A stretch of 64,000 bases of DNA. Origin: Lingula anatina. Its lineage: Eukaryota; Brachiopoda; Lingulata; Lingulida; Lingulidae. Location: contig NW_019775467.1 in NCBI RefSeq assembly GCF_001039355.2, positions 255,023 to 319,022 of the forward strand, given 5' to 3'. Below, piece after piece: positions 58,601 to 64,000 of this stretch (position 1 is its first letter; the number at the start of each line of letters is the position of its first letter). A program made the translations under genes and the position numbers. The notes under the pieces were generated by a model. The model was not told the DNA's origin and did no database searches. It saw only the letters and a list, made by a program, of their open reading frames with translations.

Positions 58601-60532
58601 ACATGCTACAGGTGTTGTTCTTTGGTTCAGAGATAATCCATTGTTGAAGACCTACGTATTCCACAGACAAGAGGTTTTTATTGATATACTAAGAGCTGTC
58701 CTCTGCGAAGATATTGATTCAACTCTTGTGTATAATACTAACCCTTTCAACATGAAGTACAGTGAAAGGAAATTTGAATCAGCAAAGGAAGATGTACTGC
58801 GAAGAGGTATCGTCAGCAAAACAATGTTGGAGTGTTTATGGTGGCGATTTAACTTTGGAAGACGCGGCCTTGAAGCCATGTTAGAGTTGTTAGAGAATTT
58901 TGAGATTTGCTACCTTGTGAAAGGTGCTGATGAAAACCGATACCATTTCCCATGGCTTCTGACGGAAGATAGACCCAAATGTATTTCCTCAAAATGTCCA
59001 TCTGTTCCATCAAAAGAGAAGTTGCAAATTTCGACTGAGATCCATTTTCCAACTGCCTGTCCCCCTGGTCTCTACGAGATGGCAGCAGTGCATCTCCACA
59101 GTTGTTTAGGACATTACAAATCAACACGTCAAGACTGGAAAGATGGTTTTTATGCTGAACTCGACAGCCAGTTCCAAATGTGGTTTGAAAGAAGGCTCAG
59201 TGGAAGGTCACCCAATGGAGTTCTTCGACTTTTCATACGTGGTGAAGATCCCATTCAACTGAAGAAGCACATTCTGGTGATATTTCAGGATCTTGTAGAC
59301 CTTGTAGAGAGAGAATGTCCCGGTTCTCCTCGCGATGAATACGTGGTGTGTCCACACTGTGTACGAGAGGAGAAGAATCCACCAACCCTGTTTGACGCCC
59401 CTAAGTTTTTACTTAGTGTTCCCCTTGAAGAACCAGCACCTTATCATCCATGTCCTGAGGAAGACCCCAACACTTTGGCCTCACCAGACTTTTTCTATCC
59501 AGTTACGAAAGGTAAATACAATTATGCTATGATATCATATTCTCAAATTAGGTAGTGCATTGCCCTATGTATTAATATATCTATTCATCAACTTGAGTGA
59601 ATTATAATCATTTGATATCAAAGATATTAGAGCAGGCCTTCCCCACTTGTGATTATATTATATAAGTATTCCAAAGCAATGTTTGCATATTGGTTATCGA
59701 TCGTTTCTTTCGTTTAAATCCGAAGACATTTTTCTTTTCTTTTACAGGAAAAATGACAGCTGTGCACTGTACATCCCTTGACAAACACGCTAACCACACT
59801 GTGAAGATCATCCGTGGTACATTCAACAGTCTCCACAAGATACTCAGTCGACTTGGTAAAACTGGCATATTAACTGAGGAAGAAAAGGCAGCAATCCTAG
59901 AGCCAGATGCAGATGATAGACTTTTGAGTTTCCTTAAAGGCAAGAATGATTCTGCCTTTTTCATTTTTTGTGGTGCTCTTCACGACAGTGGACATGCGCA
60001 AATGGCTCGGATGTTGAGGTAGGTTTTTGAGAAGGCGTGCAGGTGCTGATTTCACAGTGGTACTTCGGTCCAAGCAAAAAATGGTCTCCTTTCCCCCAGT
60101 GTAAGTTAATATAACCACTGTTGTGATTCTGGCTCAACATATTGCATAATTACTGCCAAAATACAACATAGATACTTTAAAGGCAGAAAAAAGAATTGTC
60201 CGATTCATCTTAAACCCGCATATGAAATTGACTCAACTTATTATCTTTAAACGTACCCTATTTTTTCTATAATTCACATCAGGCTACCTGACTTGGCTAT
60301 GGAGCTATCAGACGTCGCCCTCGGTGACGTATTGCAGAGATTGCTGGACCGAAGGGTGATATCAACGAAAGAAAATTACACCGTGCGACGTGAGCCAACC
60401 AAGGCACTTAAAGTCATAGCCCTACTTAAGAAGTTAAGGGAGGGCAAGCGAGATGACGAGGCAGAGAGCGCCTTCATTGAATTCGGTAAAGCCCTAGATG
60501 AAGAAATTGCCAAACGGAAAAACACTTATTAG
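55689..60532 (+). CDS. LRR-ROC-COR protein with two C-terminal CARD-like domains, copy 2 (complete)
   Basis: Exons 55689-59511, 59748-60018 and 60283-60532 (phases 1 and 2, GT-AG) give 1447 residues. The start MASSKEDMFELLYC is preferred over an in-frame Met 11 codons earlier because copy 1 starts at the equivalent Met. Residues ~75-690 are 23-residue LRRs. The ROC GTPase follows: P-loop GEICVGKT (706-713), DFGGHE (753-758) and THAD (812-815). The COR domain is marked by FLHATGVVLWFRDNPLL near 965-980. Exon 2 (residues ~1275-1365) ends TEEEKAAILEPDADDRLLSF...AFFIFCGALHDSGH, a CARD-like pattern. Exon 3 resembles a second CARD (VLQRLLDRRVIS...LLKKLREGK...AFIEFGKAL). The domain order resembles MFHAS1-type ROCO proteins plus death-fold domains. 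It is probably a cytosolic GTPase sensor or adaptor; the ligand is unknown. Confidence 0.88.
56445..57692 (+). repeat. 138-bp superrepeat inside the LRR coding region
   Basis: The word GAAGAACTCC recurs at 56721, 56859, 56997, 57135, 57273 and 57411, exactly 138 bp apart, with equivalent positions at 56445 and 56583. The next unit, at 57555, is 6 bp late because of a two-codon insertion (PPQEHVTQL). Each unit encodes two 23-residue LRRs (LEELPLPVCELVTLETLEL + ITTVPxEISQLKNLKELNLS). Neighbouring units are almost identical at DNA level. Confidence 0.92.
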
Positions 60533-62613
60533 GTATGCAATTTGTAAATATTAGATTTTGCAAAATTTTTCTAGTCATCGTAACAATATTATTATTGTTG
60601 TTGTTGTTGTTGTTGTTAATATGCAGAAGCTTTATTGGCATCAATAACTTCATCAGAGTAGGTAAGCATATTACCACTACTGCACACGTCACCATCTGTT
60701 AACTTGTGTCTAACCAATCCACGTTGACAGTGACACACGCACGACTCTACAATATAGATTTAGACATTACTGAAATATCACTTACAGTTTGAATGCTGGT
60801 GCTTATATATCAGACAGACTGGAACAATGTAAAATAACTTTATGATGCTGTTTATAGTTTGCAGTATTGAAGCTTTTATAAGTACTGTAATTAGGTTGTT
60901 GCTTTACATTTGTACAGGGATAGTACATGTAACTTACTAGTATATTTTATTCTTTAACATGGGCAAATACTGTACATAGTCTTATCTAATATTAAAATGT
61001 GTAGATATTATGCCACAGATAGCTCTAAACTGTAAATACTGAGACCAATGTAAATATTTGGTATTATTACATAATATTCATACGTTACTATTCTGGAATT
61101 TACTAAATACATCATTTATAGATATTTTGCATTTAATGCATTCGATATCACATACCTCTGAGGTCATCAAAAAAATTTTTGATGTTTTTTTTTATTCAAT
61201 TGAATGTAATTATTTTCAGCTTGTACGAATCTTTTTTTATTGTAAAGTCTTGTAGGTAACTTTGTTTATACCACATTTTTATAGGAAATATGGCTACACC
61301 TTTGCTTTATGAGAAAACAAATGTTGTTGACCGAAGTAACATAGTCGGAAGATACACGAAGGCAGATGGCCTTTAGTAGAATTTCTATATTTGTATATTT
61401 TTTATTCATTAAAATCAGATGGTAGACATAAAAAGTAAAATATGTCCGTGATAAATAGTCAAGAAGGGGGTAATGTTGCGCAATGGGCATTTAAAATTGT
61501 AACTTTTAGGATGTTGATATTAAGATTTTAGTCTAATCATAAAATATAATATATAGGTAAATTAACATATTTATATTTTGAATTTTGGTGTAATATACGG
61601 TACTGCACACTTCTTCACACTCCCCAAAGCCATGTACTGCACACTCTATCATCTGCAGCACATGTACAGCACACTTTTCATTTTGCTAAGGGATGTTATT
61701 TTATTTTATTGCTCTACAATATGTGTTCTGTGTTGTAGCAATACCTATTTCTGATTGGCAGATATGTGACCAACCATTTAAGGCACGTGGAGGAATTGAG
61801 AGCACAGAATGCTGTTTGAAATGAATTTTAATCGTATTTTTGACACTTTTCATTGAATGTCGACTAACATTTATACTATGTTCACTCAAAGTGCTTTGCC
61901 CAACGGTGCGTTCCGCATTATTTTTGGTTGATATTACAATATACATTTTGCAGTATTTTCAGATAAAAATGTTGAATATTTGGAAAATGGCGTTAAGTCA
62001 TCAGTTAAAAAACGTGGTTGATTTGATGAAAAGAATGAAAAAACGTAATGGCTTAAATGTGTTCTATTTAAAAAACATTTGTGTGTTGCTGCAGTGGCAG
62101 CTGTAAAACTAAACTATTTGTGATATTCTTCAGCAAGGGGTGGCATTTTGTATGAATGCCAATTGAAAATAACCAACTGATCTGCCAGTTCATAAAAGCC
62201 ATTTTGAAGCTGTTTATTGGACAAAAGTTGGTAACTAGAAAGTGTATTTTGAAGTTGCAAAATGTTATTGATATATTCTAGCTACTTTGGAACTTTGTTT
62301 ATTTTTACATTTTCATAATTTGTTTACTATAACTTTACTTTTTTTCTTTACAAAGAAAGCAATAACTCTAAAATGTTTTTGTAATAAGAATGATGTTCTT
62401 TTTGGAATGATGTTTTATAATTTGATTATAGATTTTGTTAAATTTTAGCAAAGGAAATGAGATTTTAAATCCCTTCATAAATTTATAAAATATCTGAATG
62501 TAGTATTAGTTTAATTTGTGATGTTTTAACCTAAACATATAGAGTTGAAAGATTAATACACGGAAAGTTAACTTAGGTGAAGAAAATGCTAGTGTTGAAT
62601 CTGTATCTTGAAA
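60533..62613 (+). other. Probable long 3' UTR of LRR-ROC-COR copy 2
   Basis: No gene was recognised. The region contains a (TTG)n array at about 60592-60617 and ends in a cluster of AATAAA signals. A 3' UTR of about 2.1 kb is the simplest reading. A shorter transcript is possible. Confidence 0.45.
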
Positions 62614-62639
62614 AATAAATGAATAAAAAGTAAAATAAA
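62614..62639 (+). terminator. Cluster of three AATAAA polyadenylation signals
   Basis: AATAAA occurs at 62614, 62622 and 62634, the tightest cluster downstream of the gene. Confidence 0.5.
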
Positions 62640-63651
62640 CTTAACAGTCTTTATTTTAAAACTTTCAAATTAAAATCAAAATTCAAACCAGGTGCCATCT
62701 TGAATTGGCAGCCATACTGGATATACATGTATTCATACTGTAGCTAACTGCAGGGTGTTCCAATCTAATATACACTTCATTCCTATCCCACTTCAAGTTA
62801 TCTGTAATACAGTTTTGATATATGACGATTTTAATACTCTGTGGTTGGATGCATGGGAAAGTGTCCATTTGTTGATCAGTTAAAAAAAACTATTCTTAAT
62901 CAGTTTATTACTTAGAGTCCACAACTAGTTATCTACCTGACTTTAAAAATGCATCCCATGGCTCAGGATGTTTCTTCTTTAAGAAATCTTTTTAGGGACT
63001 TTGATTGTTACCTAAGAAAAGAGAAAGAAAAAAATTACAAATTTAAATCATAGTGAAAAGGAAATGACATTAAATATAAATATATAACAACAAATTAAAT
63101 TAAATAATAATTATGGTTTCAGATACATTGTATAAATTAGTACTGTAAATCTGCTCTTCGTCTAGTACACAAGATTAAATCATGGCTGTTCCACATTACA
63201 GCATTTGAATTTACTTTCATTTTATCATTTATAAAGTGATGTATTTATTGTAATATTCATCAACACTGATCATGAAATTAATCAGATTAAAATTCTAAAT
63301 TAAACTGAATCTTCAATTCAATTCATTAAATCTTTAAACCATACATCTCATCAAAATAATAAACATTATAAACGAATATAACACAAAATTATAAAGACTT
63401 AAAATGTCTTACAGTTTTTACTTCATAGTATTCTTTCAAGCCCTCCTCTCCCCTGGAAAAAAGGGGAAACATTTTCAATCTTGGGAAAATATTTTAAAAA
63501 GCTATCCTATAAACATTAATTTTTGGTCCAAAAATAGCTTATAAAAAAAAAAAGCAGCCATGGCTGGCTTATGATGTTCCAGGCTGAATCCTTGGTATTC
63601 ACTGCGTTGACCCTGCTGGCACAACAAATAATTTACTAGAAACAGTAAGAC
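62640..63651. other. AT-rich spacer
   Basis: No gene recognised on either strand. The minus strand has no convincing splice-linked coding signal. Confidence 0.35.
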
Positions 63652-63848
63652 TGGGTTCCCATAAACCTATTACACTAGCAGGATCAATCTAACTCCAAAG
63701 GGATTCTTGTTAACTTGTATTCTGTTTAAGTGGCTTAAATGGCTGTTATGCCCACTGAAGCTGCTTGGGGGTAATTAACTTTCGTGCACACTTAAACTGA
63801 TTGCATTTTACTACTTAGTGAGATAGATTGATCCTGGAAATGGTCCCT
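63652..63848. mobile_element. ~200-bp MITE family, copy 4
   Basis: Same orientation as the copy at 53494: GTTCCCATAAACCTATTA at the left, GGGGGTAATTAACTTTCGTG inside, and GATAGATTGATCCTGGAAATGG at the right. It is more diverged than the 49352 and 53494 copies. Confidence 0.7.
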
Positions 63849-64000
63849 ATACAGGCCTACTCAACTACCAGAGGCGGCACCAAAGGCTCTAGAATTCACC
63901 ATAAATCGGATCACGCTGCCCGTTTTAAAGGTGTGTATCAGTATGCTTCTAAGTATCAGACATGGTGCGTGTGCCACGTCAGGTAGTTGGGTAGGCCTGC
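63849..64000. other. Window end, no gene seen
   Basis: Short spacer running to the end of the window. Confidence 0.3.

Overview
This is a eukaryotic window. Its genes are split by GT-AG introns, and it has TATA-box promoters, AT-rich spacers full of microsatellites and nested short DNA transposons. Its families (indoleamine-dioxygenase-like haem proteins, a beta-propeller lectin, and an LRR-ROC-COR protein with C-terminal death-fold domains) and its many TACATGTA palindromes suggest a marine invertebrate, most likely a mollusc; a lancelet-like animal cannot be excluded. The species was not identified. No prokaryotic features, CRISPR arrays, rRNA or tRNA genes were seen.

Layout. (1) 1-22 kb is an indoleamine 2,3-dioxygenase (IDO) cluster on the plus strand: the terminal exon of an upstream paralogue (1261-1589), a broken copy of exon 1 (3129-3204), an intact exon 1 (6716-6790), then exons 2-11 (10521-14674) and exons 2-13 (15530-20499) of two almost identical copies. 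These copies meet at a single N (14757) beside a TA microsatellite, so they are probably two haplotypes placed in tandem. A second assembly artefact repeats about 1.19 kb, including the last exon, on both sides of a 129-N gap. (2) 22.6-30.7 kb holds two tandem minus-strand genes for secreted seven-motif PLL/tectonin-like lectins, each with a non-coding first exon and TATA box. Related modules of about 1 kb lie upstream of both. (3) 33.5-47.8 kb holds a small family of secreted proteins with ten cysteines: an altered exon 3, one complete gene (34559-35573), and a second copy lacking exon 1 because of an assembly join. (4) 45.5-46.9 kb and 55.7-60.5 kb hold two LRR-ROC-COR genes. The first is cut by an N; the second is complete, predicted at 1447 aa, and ends in two CARD-like domains.

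The cysteine-rich gene and the LRR-ROC-COR gene occur in the same order twice, so they appear to have been duplicated as a unit. The set reads as an innate-immunity neighbourhood: tryptophan-catabolising or haem enzyme, secreted lectins, a secreted disulphide-rich effector candidate and an intracellular GTPase sensor or adaptor. That functional link is inference from gene families and proximity.

The spacers contain notable mobile DNA: a foldback-like element with inverted arms made of 20-bp tandem repeats and an exact 8-bp target duplication (4105-5976), a 197-bp MITE family with four copies, a nested triple insertion at 53.1-54.0 kb, and a dispersed TCACGAGGTGA palindrome family at 37-51 kb. 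Because contigs were joined at N positions, the order and copy number across 14757, 21242-21370 and 46939 should be treated as provisional.
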